The notes beneath the pieces were generated by a model. The model did not search any database and was not told the origin of the DNA. It saw nothing but the letters and a program-made list of their open reading frames with translations. A program made the translations under genes and the position numbers. Below, in pieces: positions 1 through 7,472 of a DNA stretch of 64,000 nt (the stretch's first letter is position 1; each line of letters opens with the position of its first letter). This stretch comes from an uncultured Oscillospiraceae bacterium (GTDB lineage: Bacteria; Bacillota; Clostridia; Oscillospirales; Acutalibacteraceae): contig CABUNG010000007.1 of the NCBI GenBank assembly GCA_902492895.1, forward strand, positions 20,392-84,391, given 5' to 3'.

Positions 1-28
1 GCCGCGCCGATCAGGCGCGGCCGTTTTC
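1..28 (+). terminator. intrinsic terminator of an upstream gene
   Basis: An 8-bp GC-only stem (GCCGCGCC / GGCGCGGC, loop GATCA) is followed by CGTTTTC. It probably ends a gene lying left of the window. Confidence 0.6.
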
Positions 29-195
29 GATTGTCCAAAAAACGGAAGAAAGCGAAAATCCGTCGGGAATACAGCCGCTCATTCATCCGCCCCCTCGTAC
101 GGACGTTGTATCGATGAACTCCGGGAAAATTCTCGGAGCCGAAGCCGGGAATGTAACCCCCGGCCGGCAGTCATTTGCCATATAAGGATTCGATG

Positions 196-243
196 AAAAC
201 AGGAGTTGTCCCAAAATTCATGGACAAACTCCTGTTTTCTCTT
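196..243. terminator. long hairpin, probable bidirectional terminator
   Basis: Arms at 196-211 and 222-238 pair over about 16 bp with one unpaired A. They are A-rich on the left and T-rich on the right (TTTTCTCTTCT), so the hairpin could terminate in either direction. It isolates the split gene downstream from whatever lies to the left. No convincing gene lies in 29-371. Confidence 0.55.
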
Positions 244-283
244 CTATATTTGCCATTTTTCGTGTTAGAATGCGAATCAGCGT

Positions 284-310
284 CACCCTTTTTTCTGCCA
301 TTCATATGAT
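284..310 (+). promoter_or_regulatory. possible sigma-K-like promoter of the split gene
   Basis: CACC at 284-287 and CATATGATG at 303-311 resemble the B. subtilis mother-cell sigma-K consensus (mACm, about 16 bp, CATAnnnTA). The spacer is 15 bp and one -10 base mismatches. A TAGAAT hexamer at 265-270 has no good -35. This is a weak call, listed because a mother-cell promoter would fit a skin-like element. Confidence 0.22.
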
Positions 311-319
311 GACAATGAA

Positions 320-347
320 GGGGAACCGCTGGACGGCCCGGTTCCCC
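320..347 (+). other. 5'-UTR hairpin ahead of the split gene
   Basis: GGGGAACCG (320-328) pairs with CGGTTCCCC (339-347) just before the Shine-Dalgarno sequence of the ORF at 372. It has no T-tract, so it is more likely a stability or translation element than a terminator. Confidence 0.4.
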
Positions 348-371
348 TATCAATGAACAGGAGGATTTTAT

Positions 372-461
372 ATGCCTGATAACAAGTACATCCACGATGC
401 CGGCTGCAAAGAAGCCGTATGCGTCGATGCCGGACGCGTTTACGACTCTTGCTCCGAATAG
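372..461 (+). CDS. 5' segment of a split cysteine-rich gene
   Basis: This 29-residue ORF has a textbook ribosome-binding site (AGGAGG at 359-364) and an ATG at 372. It encodes MPDNKYIHDAGCKEAVC, continues to ..VYDSCS, then reads into the inserted cassette and stops at TAG 459-461. It is too short to be a gene alone, but its reading frame is the same as that of the ORF ending at 3827. Joining base 454 to 3095 gives ..VYDSCS-DKDCLEDL.. without loss of frame (816 bp, 271 aa). From memory the joined product resembles an uncharacterised Clostridia family; I could not verify this. In its present form the segment can only make a truncated peptide. Confidence 0.8.
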   Translation: MPDNKYIHDAGCKEAVCVDAGRVYDSCSE

Positions 462-536
462 GAGGAGGCGCCTTGGAAAATCCCCCTGCGCGGCTCTTCT
501 CGGGAAAACGGCGGCTCCATTTGGTATCCGGATACT

Positions 537-565
537 TTGAGACAATTGCTAACAGCCCATAAGGT
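537..565 (+). promoter_or_regulatory. promoter for the cassette's XRE regulator
   Basis: TTGAGA (537-542), a 17-bp spacer and TAAGGT (560-565) lie just upstream of the regulator's ribosome-binding site. It has sigma-A geometry with a weak -10. Confidence 0.4.
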
Positions 566-586
566 TAATTCATGGGGGGAAGCTGC

Positions 587-1204
587 ATGTTATCCAGACA
601 AATTGGCCGCAACATCCGGTGGCGACGCAGACGGGCCGGACTTTCTTTGGAAGAGCTTGCCTACCGGGCCAGTCTGGATACGTCCCATATCGGAAAAATC
701 GAACGCGGCTGCTGGAATCCGAATCTCCAGACCCTCACCCGCATCGCCGCAGCGCTCGGCACCACGCCCCATTCCCTTTTCAACTGCGGCACGCTGGACG
801 AACCGGATTACGCCTGGCTGATCGGCTTTGCCAGCTCGACCATTCCTTACTACGATTTTCTCAGCGTGTACGATCCTCTGTTTCTCGGCGAATTCCTGGG
901 CAGCTTTCTGATGGAGCGCATCACGGTCGAAGAAATCGACACCATCGCCGCGCAGTATCTGTCGGAAGTTCTCTATGAGGCCGTTCCGGAAACCGTCCGG
1001 ACCGAGGACGGCGCCCACTGCGGCTACGGTATAGCCGCCGTCCACAAGGCTAAGGGGTCGAAAACCCGTCTGAGCATGCTGCGGGATGTCACGTCCGACC
1101 GCGCCCTGGCGGAAAGCATCGCCGCCAAAATGACCGAGAGCCGCGTCCCCTATGATCAATACCGCTATATCGCGCGGGACCTTGCTGTGGAAAATTTTGT
1201 CTGA
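587..1204 (+). CDS. XRE-family transcriptional regulator
   Basis: This is a 205-aa protein with an N-terminal Cro/C1-type helix-turn-helix in the first ~60 residues (IGRNIRWRRRRAGLSLEEL.. and ..IGKIERGCWNPNLQTL). About 130 residues follow without a domain I recognise. I chose ATG 587 over ATG 572 because GGGGGA at 574-579 gives a proper Shine-Dalgarno distance. It is the first gene of the cassette and faces the same way as the recombinase, with a strong hairpin between them. It probably controls cassette genes or excision, as XRE repressors do in other small integrative elements; that role is inferred. Confidence 0.8.
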   Translation: MLSRQIGRNIRWRRRRAGLSLEELAYRASLDTSHIGKIERGCWNPNLQTLTRIAAALGTTPHSLFNCGTLDEPDYAWLIGFASSTIPYYDFLSVYDPLFLGEFLGSFLMERITVEEIDTIAAQYLSEVLYEAVPETVRTEDGAHCGYGIAAVHKAKGSKTRLSMLRDVTSDRALAESIAAKMTESRVPYDQYRYIARDLAVENFV

Positions 1205-1210
1205 CACATT

Positions 1211-1248
1211 AAAACATCCCCCATCGTCAAAACGATGGGGGATGTTTT
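1211..1248. terminator. bidirectional terminator inside the cassette
   Basis: Perfect 17-bp arms (1211-1227 and 1232-1248) enclose the loop CAAA, with AAAA on the left and TTTTT on the right. It can terminate the XRE gene and also a reverse-strand gene ending at 1248, which supports that small ORF being real. Confidence 0.85.
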
Positions 1249-1547
1249 TACAGCGGCGTATGCCGCGGCCAGACGGATAGGATATCCTGCAGTTCCCGGA
1301 TAAACCGCCGCCCGTTTTCTTCCCTTTGCCCGTCCCGAACCTCTGCCTGCTCAAAGCAAATCACCGCCGGCCCCCCCTGCTCCGCTTCCTCCCGCTCATA
1401 GAGAATCCGGGCGGTATCGGGCAGGCCGCTCTGCCCATCCTCCGGCGCCGTCTTTCGGCCGTCCATCGCCATCCCCTCCACCCCAAGCATATGCGCGCCG
1501 GCCTGTACAGGATGCCTCTTTCGGTCTTTCCGGATGCCCATCCGCAT
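1248..1547 (-). CDS. small charged protein of the cassette
   Basis: This is a 99-aa reverse-strand ORF, rich in Glu and Arg, with G/C-rich third codon positions like real genes here. Recognisable stretches are GLPDTARILYEREEAEQGG and RRFIRELQDILSVWP. It stops at the bidirectional terminator. The frame runs open much further upstream into the recombinase antisense, so the start is uncertain; ATG 1547 or 1541 are the first good candidates, with no clear ribosome-binding site. Only 24 bp separates it from the recombinase start, so its promoter would lie inside the recombinase gene. I recognise no family. A small charged protein beside a serine recombinase could be a recombination directionality factor, but nothing here proves it. 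Confidence 0.42.
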   Translation of the reverse strand: MRMGIRKDRKRHPVQAGAHMLGVEGMAMDGRKTAPEDGQSGLPDTARILYEREEAEQGGPAVICFEQAEVRDGQREENGRRFIRELQDILSVWPRHTPL

Positions 1548-1571
1548 AAAATCGGATAGAACGGAAAGGCG

Positions 1572-3077
1572 GTGGATCCTGTGATCACAGCCCTCTATCT
1601 TCGGAAATCCCGGGCGGACGAAACGGACGAACGGGTCGGGGACACGCTTCGGCGGCATAAGGAAACCCTCCTCGCGTTTGCCGCCGAACGCGGGCTCACC
1701 ATAGCGGAGATCTATGAAGAGGTCGTCAGCGGCGACAGCCTGTATGCCCGCCCCCAGATGCTTCGCCTGCTCGAAAATGTGGAAAAAGGCGCCTATGACG
1801 CGGTGCTGTGCATGGACCTGGACCGGCTGGGCCGCGGCGGCATGAGCGACCAGGGCATCATCCTGGAGACGTTCAAAAATTCGGGCACCCGGATCATCAC
1901 TCCGCGGAAGACGTACGATCTGAACGATGAATTGGATGAGGAGTACACCGAATTTGAAACCTTTCTCGCCCGACGGGAGCTCAAGCTGATCAAGCGGCGG
2001 CTGCAGCGGGGTATCCGCAAGACAATCGAGGACGGCGGATACATCGCCAACGCCCCTTACGGCTATGAAAAAACCACGCTCGACCGACACCCGACCCTGA
2101 AAATCAAGGAAGACGAGGCAGCGTTCGTCCGCCTGGTATTCGATCTGTACCTGTCGGAACGGTGCGGCTGCCAGGCGATCGCCGACGAGCTGAACCGGCT
2201 GGGAGCCAAGCCCCGCCGAGCCGCGGCATTCGGCCGCAACGCGGTGCTGCGCATCCTGAAAAACCCGGTCTACTGCGGCAAGGTGGCCTGGGATCAGCAC
2301 ACCCACGTCAAAACCGGCGGATCCGGAACCAAAGTCGTATCCAATCCGAAAAGCGCCTGGACACTTGTCCCCGGCCTGCATCCGCCCCTGATCGGTGAAG
2401 CAGACTTTGACCGCGTCCAGGCGATCCTGCAGAGCCGCTCCCAGTCCTCCCACTTCGACGGCACGCTCCAAAACCCGCTCGCCGGCCTCCTCTTCTGCGC
2501 CAAATGCGGCCGGCTGATGCAGCGGCGTCCCGTCTCCGGCCGGGAGACGGCCGACCTGCTGATCTGCCCCACCCGCGGCTGCTGCTCCGCCGCCCGCCTC
2601 GACCTCGTCGAACAGGCGGTTCTGGATGCCGTGCGGGATCTGTGGGCCCCGTTTGAACCGCTCGAGGCGGCGTTCGATACATCACCGGGACCCGATCTCG
2701 CTCCCGCCGTCGCCGCGGCCGAACGGGACCTTGCAACGGCAGCCGGGCAGGAAGCCCGCCTGCACGACCTTCTCGAGCAGGGCATATACGATCCCTCCAC
2801 CTATCGGCAGCGGATGGACGTGCTGCTGGAGAGGGAACGGGAGCTGGAGGCCGCCCTGCGGCATCTCCGGGAACGGCAGGCATCCGTCCAGTCCGGCGAA
2901 TCCCCTGCCCCGGGGGTACCGGGGACGGTCTCCGCCCTCTATGCCCAGTCCGGGCCGAAGGAACGCAACCGCCTGCTCAAGGCGAGCATCGTCCGCGCCT
3001 GTTACCGGAAGGAAAAGGACTGGGGGCCCCGCCGGTTCCAGCTCATTATCGAATGGCGGCCCATGATGCCTTCCTGA
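1572..3077 (+). CDS. large serine recombinase
   Basis: This is a 501-aa site-specific recombinase of the phage-integrase/TndX/SpoIVCA type. The N-terminal resolvase domain starts with ALYLRKSRAD, where Ser13 is the likely nucleophile beside Arg11, and contains MDLDRLGRG at 81-89. The recombinase domain covers about 155-275 (YIANAPYGYEK, RILKNPVYCGKVAW). A zinc ribbon uses Cys309, Cys312, Cys332 and Cys337, and a charged coiled coil spans about 385-450. GTG 1572 is the longest start. GTG 1581, with GGTGG ahead, gives an N-terminus (MITALYLRKS) closer to the family norm. It should cut at the cassette's own TC-core att sites through a Ser-DNA linkage. All catalytic and zinc residues appear intact, so the cassette may still be mobile or excisable. 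Confidence 0.95.
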   Translation: MDPVITALYLRKSRADETDERVGDTLRRHKETLLAFAAERGLTIAEIYEEVVSGDSLYARPQMLRLLENVEKGAYDAVLCMDLDRLGRGGMSDQGIILETFKNSGTRIITPRKTYDLNDELDEEYTEFETFLARRELKLIKRRLQRGIRKTIEDGGYIANAPYGYEKTTLDRHPTLKIKEDEAAFVRLVFDLYLSERCGCQAIADELNRLGAKPRRAAAFGRNAVLRILKNPVYCGKVAWDQHTHVKTGGSGTKVVSNPKSAWTLVPGLHPPLIGEADFDRVQAILQSRSQSSHFDGTLQNPLAGLLFCAKCGRLMQRRPVSGRETADLLICPTRGCCSAARLDLVEQAVLDAVRDLWAPFEPLEAAFDTSPGPDLAPAVAAAERDLATAAGQEARLHDLLEQGIYDPSTYRQRMDVLLERERELEAALRHLRERQASVQSGESPAPGVPGTVSALYAQSGPKERNRLLKASIVRACYRKEKDWGPRRFQLIIEWRPMMPS

Positions 3078-3827
3078 CAAGGCGCCCTGTCTTCTGACAA
3101 AGACTGTCTGGAAGATCTGCAGGTATACTTTACCGAGCGGGACCAGATGGTCATCGACCACGCGGTCAGCGTCCGCGCCAAAAAAGCGGAAATCATCACC
3201 ACCTACATCGATGTCGAGGCCCTGCCCTTCAACCGCGGATACTATTCCTGCGACCTGACCTTCTTCTTCGAGGTCCAGCTCGAAGTCTATTCCGGTCACG
3301 GCGTTCCCTGCACGACCGTGTGCGGCGTCGCCGTGTTCCAGAAAAAGGTCATTCTGTACGGCAGCGAAGGCAACGTTAAGGTCTTCTGCAGCGAGTACAT
3401 TCCGAACCAGCACGACGTGCAAGAGATGCCTCCCCGCAACATGCCGCGCTGCTGTGTCCAGGTCGCCGAACCCATCGTCCTCTCCGCCCGCCTGGTCGAG
3501 GCGTGCGAATGCGGATGCTGCAAGTGCGACTGCGGATGCTGTGGATGCTGCAGCATCCCCGACTGCATCTGCCAGCGGTACGGCGGCAGCTTCTGCGACG
3601 GACACGACGGCAAGGTGGTTCTCGTCACCATCGGCATCTTCACCATCGTGCAGCTGGTCCGCAACGTCCAGATGCTCATGCCGGTCTACGATTTCTGCAT
3701 GCCCTCCAAGGAATGTTGCCCGACAAGCGACAACCCCTGCGATCTGTTCAAGAAAATGTGCTTCCCCGTGGACGAATTCTTCCCTCCCAAGAGCGACGAC
3801 AAGGGCTGCGGCTGCGGCCACAAGTAA
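3078..3827 (+). CDS. 3' segment of the split cysteine-rich protein
   Basis: The open frame begins right after the recombinase stop. Host sequence resumes at about 3095 (DKDCLEDLQVYFTERDQ). The first in-frame ATG is 3147 (MVIDHAVSVRAKKAEII) but lacks a convincing ribosome-binding site, so the segment is best read as the second part of the gene beginning at 372. It has a beta-rich middle (PFNRGYYSCDLTFFFEVQLE, KKVILYGSEGNVKVF), a dense cysteine stretch near segment residue 140 (CECGCCKCDCGCCGCC) and a CGCGHK end. Such Cys-rich runs occur in spore-surface proteins and in metal binders. Function is unknown. No signal peptide is seen. Confidence 0.8.
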   Translation, partial: QGALSSDKDCLEDLQVYFTERDQMVIDHAVSVRAKKAEIITTYIDVEALPFNRGYYSCDLTFFFEVQLEVYSGHGVPCTTVCGVAVFQKKVILYGSEGNVKVFCSEYIPNQHDVQEMPPRNMPRCCVQVAEPIVLSARLVEACECGCCKCDCGCCGCCSIPDCICQRYGGSFCDGHDGKVVLVTIGIFTIVQLVRNVQMLMPVYDFCMPSKECCPTSDNPCDLFKKMCFPVDEFFPPKSDDKGCGCGHK

Positions 3828-3870
3828 TCCCGGAAGCGCACCGCGTTCACTTCAATTTTGGGTACAGGAA

Positions 3871-3901
3871 ACCCCGGGCCGAAAAGGGCCCGGGGTTTTT
3901 C
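3871..3901 (+). terminator. terminator of the split gene
   Basis: CCCCGGGCC / GGGCCCGGGG with loop GAAAA is followed by TTTTT. Because GGAAA precedes the stem, it may also help terminate the convergent MFS gene. Confidence 0.85.
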
Positions 3902-3973
3902 CGCGTATGAAAGAACGGCTTTCCCCAGCTTGGCGCGTCCCCGGGCCGTCCCGGGTCCGGAGATTTCGTCCGT

Positions 3974-5641
3974 TCAGGCCGCGTCGGAGGATTCGATTCC
4001 ATGCGGCAGATGCTTTCGCCCGACAAACAGCAGAACGCCGCCCACTCCGAACAGCACCAGCAGGCTGATAATCCCGATCGACGCCCGGCCGGTCGCCATA
4101 TAGAACAGGGAATACAGCATCGGCCCGATCACTGAGGCGAATTTGCCGAAAATATCGTAGAATCCGAAATATTCATTGGAGCGCTCCGGCGGCACCAGCT
4201 TGCCGAAATACGAGCGGGACAACGCCTGGATGCCGCCCTGCACCGTCCCCACCAGGAACGCGAGGACCCAGAACAACAGCGACGACAGCCGCAGCGCCCC
4301 TGCGTAAGCCTCCTGCTTTCCGGCATCGGTGATGAACGAATCGAGCTGCATATGGATGTGCGGGATCGATTCAGCCGCCCACTCCCGGACTTTGGCAGAG
4401 GAAAAGGCGTATTTCCCGTCGTTGCTCATCAGACTCGTGTACACATCCCCGAGCACTCCGGAATTTCCCTTCTCGTCTTCCGTCCAGAAAGCGGCCTCCC
4501 GGTCGTCTGCGGAGAGGGCGTTTTTGCCGTTTTCCCGGAGATCTCCGACCATCGTCTCCCATATCTTGCGGTCAGACGCCGAGAGCTGCAGCGCGTTCGG
4601 CTGCCGTGCGACCGAATCAGCGGCATGGTTCACGGCTTCCGTATATTCCATCTGGTAGGGTTCCACGTTGAGTCCCATGAAGAAGCCCACGCCGCAGATG
4701 ACGACATACACCCCGATCGCCGCGCCGATCATCCGCAGCGCCCCCACCCTGGAAGCGAGTCTGCTGAACAGGATGGAAAACGGCACTGCGACCAATTGGG
4801 TCACGAGCAGCGCCAGGATCATGCCGGTCGATCCCAGCCCCAGCGTCGCGCCGTAGTTGGTCGCCAGATTGATGACGGTCCCGACCCCGTCGATATAGAA
4901 GAAATACGCCACCAGATAGAGCAGCAGCCCCTTGTCGCGCACGATATCCTTCATGGTGCGCCCGAGATTGTGCATCGCGGCCGAGGCCAGCTTGGAGGGC
5001 GGCGTATCGACGTAATAGGTCTGTTTGACATTTTTGAGCAGCGGAATGGAGAAGACCGCCCACCATACACAGGTCAGCAGGATGGAGAATTTCACCGCCG
5101 TAACGCTGAATCCGGTCATCAGCAGAAATACGATCGAGATCACGAACGGAATGGTGCTCCCTCCCAGATACCCCATCGCGTAGCCCCAGGAGGAGACGCG
5201 GTCCATGCGGTCTCTCGTGGTCACGTCGGTCAGGAAGGAGTCGTAAAACACATTCGCTCCGGAAAACCCGATATGGGAGATCACGTACCCGATGAGCATC
5301 AGCTTCCAGTCTCCGGTGAAGGCCGTCACCGCCGTAAAGACGATACCGAGGATCAGGCAGGCGCAAAGCAGCTTCTTTTTCATGCCCCGGAAATCGCCGA
5401 TCGAACCGAAAATCGGGGAGAGCACGGCGATGATCAGGGACGCGGCCGAGACGCCGATGCCCCACCACTTATCGCCGGCGTCCCCGGCGATGCCCGCGTA
5501 GTAAATCGGGAAAATGGCCGCCATCATATTGGTGGCGTAGACGGAATTCGCCCAGTCATAGAGAATCCAGCTTTTTTCCGGCTTGGTAAATTTGCGTGAC
5601 GGATCTTTCACGGATTTCGGCCCGTGTGTCTGCTTGGTCAT
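3974..5641 (-). CDS. MFS transporter, UMF1 (Atg22-like) family
   Basis: This is a 555-aa polytopic membrane protein. The opening KSWILYDWANSVYATNMM is the hallmark of the UMF1 family of major facilitators, and RGMKKKLL follows TM2. An unusually long soluble insert (about residues 320-440, rich in charged residues) separates the two halves; TM segments resume at LRLSSLLFWVLAFLVGTVQG. The second Met (5641) is taken as the start because GGAGGG lies 6 bases ahead; Met 5647 is too close. The substrate is unknown. Its own TTGACA-17-GATACT promoter lies directly upstream. It is convergent with the Cys-rich gene. Confidence 0.85.
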   Translation of the reverse strand: MTKQTHGPKSVKDPSRKFTKPEKSWILYDWANSVYATNMMAAIFPIYYAGIAGDAGDKWWGIGVSAASLIIAVLSPIFGSIGDFRGMKKKLLCACLILGIVFTAVTAFTGDWKLMLIGYVISHIGFSGANVFYDSFLTDVTTRDRMDRVSSWGYAMGYLGGSTIPFVISIVFLLMTGFSVTAVKFSILLTCVWWAVFSIPLLKNVKQTYYVDTPPSKLASAAMHNLGRTMKDIVRDKGLLLYLVAYFFYIDGVGTVINLATNYGATLGLGSTGMILALLVTQLVAVPFSILFSRLASRVGALRMIGAAIGVYVVICGVGFFMGLNVEPYQMEYTEAVNHAADSVARQPNALQLSASDRKIWETMVGDLRENGKNALSADDREAAFWTEDEKGNSGVLGDVYTSLMSNDGKYAFSSAKVREWAAESIPHIHMQLDSFITDAGKQEAYAGALRLSSLLFWVLAFLVGTVQGGIQALSRSYFGKLVPPERSNEYFGFYDIFGKFASVIGPMLYSLFYMATGRASIGIISLLVLFGVGGVLLFVGRKHLPHGIESSDAA

Positions 5642-5676
5642 GCGCATCCCTCCTGCCGATAGTTTTTTCCAAAATC

Positions 5677-5705
5677 AGTATCGCATTCTCCAAACTTTTT
5701 GTCAA
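5677..5705 (-). promoter_or_regulatory. sigma-A promoter of the MFS gene
   Basis: Read on the reverse strand: TTGACA (5705-5700), a 17-bp spacer and GATACT (5682-5677), about 35 bp before the start codon. Confidence 0.75.
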
Positions 5706-5742
5706 TTCCCAATCGGTTAAGCCGCGTTTAAATTTTCGCGCG

Positions 5743-5774
5743 TAAAAAGCGGCGGTTGCCTAAACCGCCGCTTG
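5743..5774 (-). terminator. terminator of the TM2 protein gene
   Basis: On the reverse strand, AAGCGGCGGTT / AACCGCCGCTT (5-nt loop) is followed by TTTTACGCG. Confidence 0.85.
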
Positions 5775-5784
5775 AAACTGAGAT

Positions 5785-6255
5785 CTATACGTAGTAAGGA
5801 TTGGGCTTGGTCAGCAGCACGATCAGGTCCACCAGCCAGCCGATGCCGCAAAGCCCGGCCGTGAAGATATACAGCACGCCCATGCCGGCTTTGCCCTCGT
5901 AAAATTTATGGCCGCCGAACACACCGAGAAAAAAGCAGAGGATAAAGGCTACCCACTTGTCTTTCGGCCGCCCGGTCGCCACCACCGGCGTGTTGTAAAT
6001 AACGACCGGAGGCTGCTGGTAGACCACCTGCTGCGGCGGATAGGGCACCTGCTGCGGATAAGGTGTCTGCGGATACACCGCTCCCGCTTGAGGAGGCGGC
6101 GCGGATACCACGGCCGGAGGCGGGGGCGGCGCCGGCCTGGCGGAGCCCGGCATCGTCTGATCGGACGGAGGCACCACCACCGGGCGGCCGACCTCATGGC
6201 CGCACTGAGGACAGAAGCGGGAATTCACCTGCGTACCGCATTGATCACAAAACAT
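5785..6255 (-). CDS. zinc-ribbon and TM2-domain membrane protein
   Basis: This 156-aa protein opens with a short zinc ribbon (CDQCG..CPQCG, residues 3-18). A Pro/Gln/Tyr-rich low-complexity linker spans about 20-92, and a C-terminal TM2 domain spans about 98-152 (KDKWVAFILCFFLGVFGGHKF, then GIGWLVDLIVLL). TM2 domains form two-helix membrane hairpins; the role in bacteria is not settled. It shares layout with the next gene upstream (6526-7197), so the two look like paralogues. It has its own promoter and terminator. Confidence 0.85.
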   Translation of the reverse strand: MFCDQCGTQVNSRFCPQCGHEVGRPVVVPPSDQTMPGSARPAPPPPPAVVSAPPPQAGAVYPQTPYPQQVPYPPQQVVYQQPPVVIYNTPVVATGRPKDKWVAFILCFFLGVFGGHKFYEGKAGMGVLYIFTAGLCGIGWLVDLIVLLTKPNPYYV

Positions 6256-6279
6256 AACACAACCCTCCCAATTTCCTTA

Positions 6280-6308
6280 AGAATATCATAGATCGCAGGC
6301 GGAAACAA
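6280..6308 (-). promoter_or_regulatory. promoter of the 156-aa TM2 gene
   Basis: Reverse strand: TTGTTT (6308-6303), a 17-bp spacer and TATTCT (6285-6280), about 25 bp before the ATG. Confidence 0.55.
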
Positions 6309-6470
6309 GCTGTTTGTTTAACAGATTCTCCAAAGAATATCCTTATGCGCGGCCCGCACGGATCTCATAGAATCGGCGGAAGCGCCCGGCCGGGCCGTAA
6401 GCCCCATATGCCATCTGCGGCCCTCATATCGATGCGCCCGCAAGGTACCTCTCTGCCGAAGATGTGCAGC

Positions 6471-6505
6471 AAAAAGGCGATACGCTTTTCAGCGTACCGC
6501 CTTTA
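6471..6505 (-). terminator. terminator of the 223-aa TM2 gene
   Basis: Reverse strand: AAAGGCGGTACGC / GCGTATCGCCTTTTT with one C-A mismatch, ending in five T. The 6309-6470 stretch beyond it shows no gene. Confidence 0.8.
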
Positions 6506-6525
6506 GGTCAACCGTGATAATAAAT

Positions 6526-7197
6526 TCAGTCGCCGAGCGGACGCCCGGCCGCGTCCTTATTGATGGAGCCGGTGAGGATCTGGATGCCTTCCACCAGTCC
6601 CCAGATCCAGGCCGCAAGGGCGCCGATGCCGCAGGCCCAGCCGCCGATCAGGGTCAGCAGGAGCTGACCGACCGCCTTGCCCGTATACCCCAAATAGAAA
6701 TTGTGCACGCCCAGAGAACCCAGGAAAATACCGAGCAGTCCCGCCGCCATTTTGGATTTGCCACCGGCAACCGGCTGATAAACGGGGTTATTCAGGTTGG
6801 TGCCGCAGTGGACGCAGATGACCGCCATAGGGTTGGCCGGCTGGCCGCAGTTCGGGCAGAAACCCGCGCCGGAACCGACCGGCACGCCGCAGCCCACACA
6901 TACGGCCGCCCCCGGAGCGAGCGGACGCCCGCACTGCTTGCAGTACTGGGGGTAGGCGGATGCGGGCGCTTGATAGGGCGGCGCGCTGTAAGCCGGTGGC
7001 GGAGGTGCCTGAGGCGGCGTCTGCGGTTGGGGTTGGGGCTGAGGTTGGGGCTGCCCGACAGGAGGCGTATATGCCTGCTGCGGGGGTACGGGAGCTCCGG
7101 CCGGTGCCGCGCCTTCCAAAGGGGTTCCGCAATATATGCAAACCTTGGCGTTCGGATCAGCCTGAGCGCCGCACTGAGGACATGTGCGTTCTTCCAT
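6526..7197 (-). CDS. triple zinc-ribbon and TM2-type membrane protein
   Basis: This 223-aa protein carries three CxxC..CxxC ribbons: CPQCG/CIYCG near the start, CKQCG/CVGCG near 86-104 and CPNCG/CVHCG near 113-131. A PQPQPQPQ-type linker lies between the first and second. The C-terminal region (AGLLGIFLGSLGVHNFYLGY.. then GGWACGIGALAAWIWGLVEG) is a TM2-like hairpin. It appears to be a longer paralogue of the adjacent 156-aa protein. The cytoplasmic ribbons may bind zinc or another protein; the function is unknown. It has a very good promoter 110 bp upstream. Confidence 0.85.
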   Translation of the reverse strand: MEERTCPQCGAQADPNAKVCIYCGTPLEGAAPAGAPVPPQQAYTPPVGQPQPQPQPQPQTPPQAPPPPAYSAPPYQAPASAYPQYCKQCGRPLAPGAAVCVGCGVPVGSGAGFCPNCGQPANPMAVICVHCGTNLNNPVYQPVAGGKSKMAAGLLGIFLGSLGVHNFYLGYTGKAVGQLLLTLIGGWACGIGALAAWIWGLVEGIQILTGSINKDAAGRPLGD

Positions 7198-7310
7198 AAA
7201 ACAACCTTCCTTTCGTTGCGGGTAGGATTCCGGACGGCGGAGCCGCCGCGGATGACGGGATGTATCCCGGTCTAAGAATCCTCGGAAAGCCGTGGTTTTC
7301 TTATGATTTC

Positions 7311-7339
7311 ATTATAAAGCAGCCGGTCCGGAATCGCAA
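7311..7339 (-). promoter_or_regulatory. strong promoter of the 223-aa TM2 gene
   Basis: Reverse strand: TTGCGA (7339-7334), a 17-bp spacer and perfect TATAAT (7316-7311). The resulting ~110-nt leader contains a GC hairpin (CGGCGGAGCCGCCG at 7233-7246). Apart from this and the citrate synthase promoter, 7198-7525 holds no gene I can support. Confidence 0.75.
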
Positions 7340-7472
7340 GACCTGTTTGACAATCTTCGCAAATTCTTAGGAAATCTTCATCGGGGCTTGCGGATTTTTC
7401 CGTCCGAAAATCGGTTTTGAGGATTGAAATCGGACAAAATTTCATTTTGGACATATTTCGTTCAACATTTTA

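Larger units (their letters stand above)
455..3094 (+). mobile_element. serine-recombinase cassette interrupting a host gene
   Basis: This is 2640 bp (880 codons) inserted between bases 454 and 3095. It carries an XRE regulator, a short reverse ORF and a large serine recombinase whose stop (3075-3077) is 18-20 bp from the right junction. Both junctions share only the dinucleotide TC (453-454 and 3093-3094), as expected for serine recombinase crossover. A GGCGCCTT at 467-474 and an AAGGCGCC at 3079-3086 form a short inverted pair just inside the ends. Recombination at the TC core would restore an uninterrupted host ORF. This is either a small integrative element or a developmentally excised intervening element. 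The end positions are inferred from frame restoration and are good to a few bases. Confidence 0.8.

Noticed and set aside
171..545. 124-codon reverse-strand ORF at the left end
   Set aside because: It overlaps the RBS-led ORF at 372 and crosses both the terminator hairpin and the cassette end; no protein-like domain.
1548..2471. Upstream extension of the small reverse ORF through the recombinase gene
   Set aside because: Only the part beyond the recombinase start looks protein-like; the rest mirrors the recombinase coding frame.
2682..3821. 379-codon reverse ORF across the recombinase and Cys-rich gene
   Set aside because: It bridges the cassette junction and mirrors two genes with recognisable motifs on the other strand.
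7272..7454. 60-codon reverse ORF in the citrate synthase upstream region
   Set aside because: It covers a perfect TATAAT/TTGCGA promoter and has no ribosome-binding site or recognisable domain.
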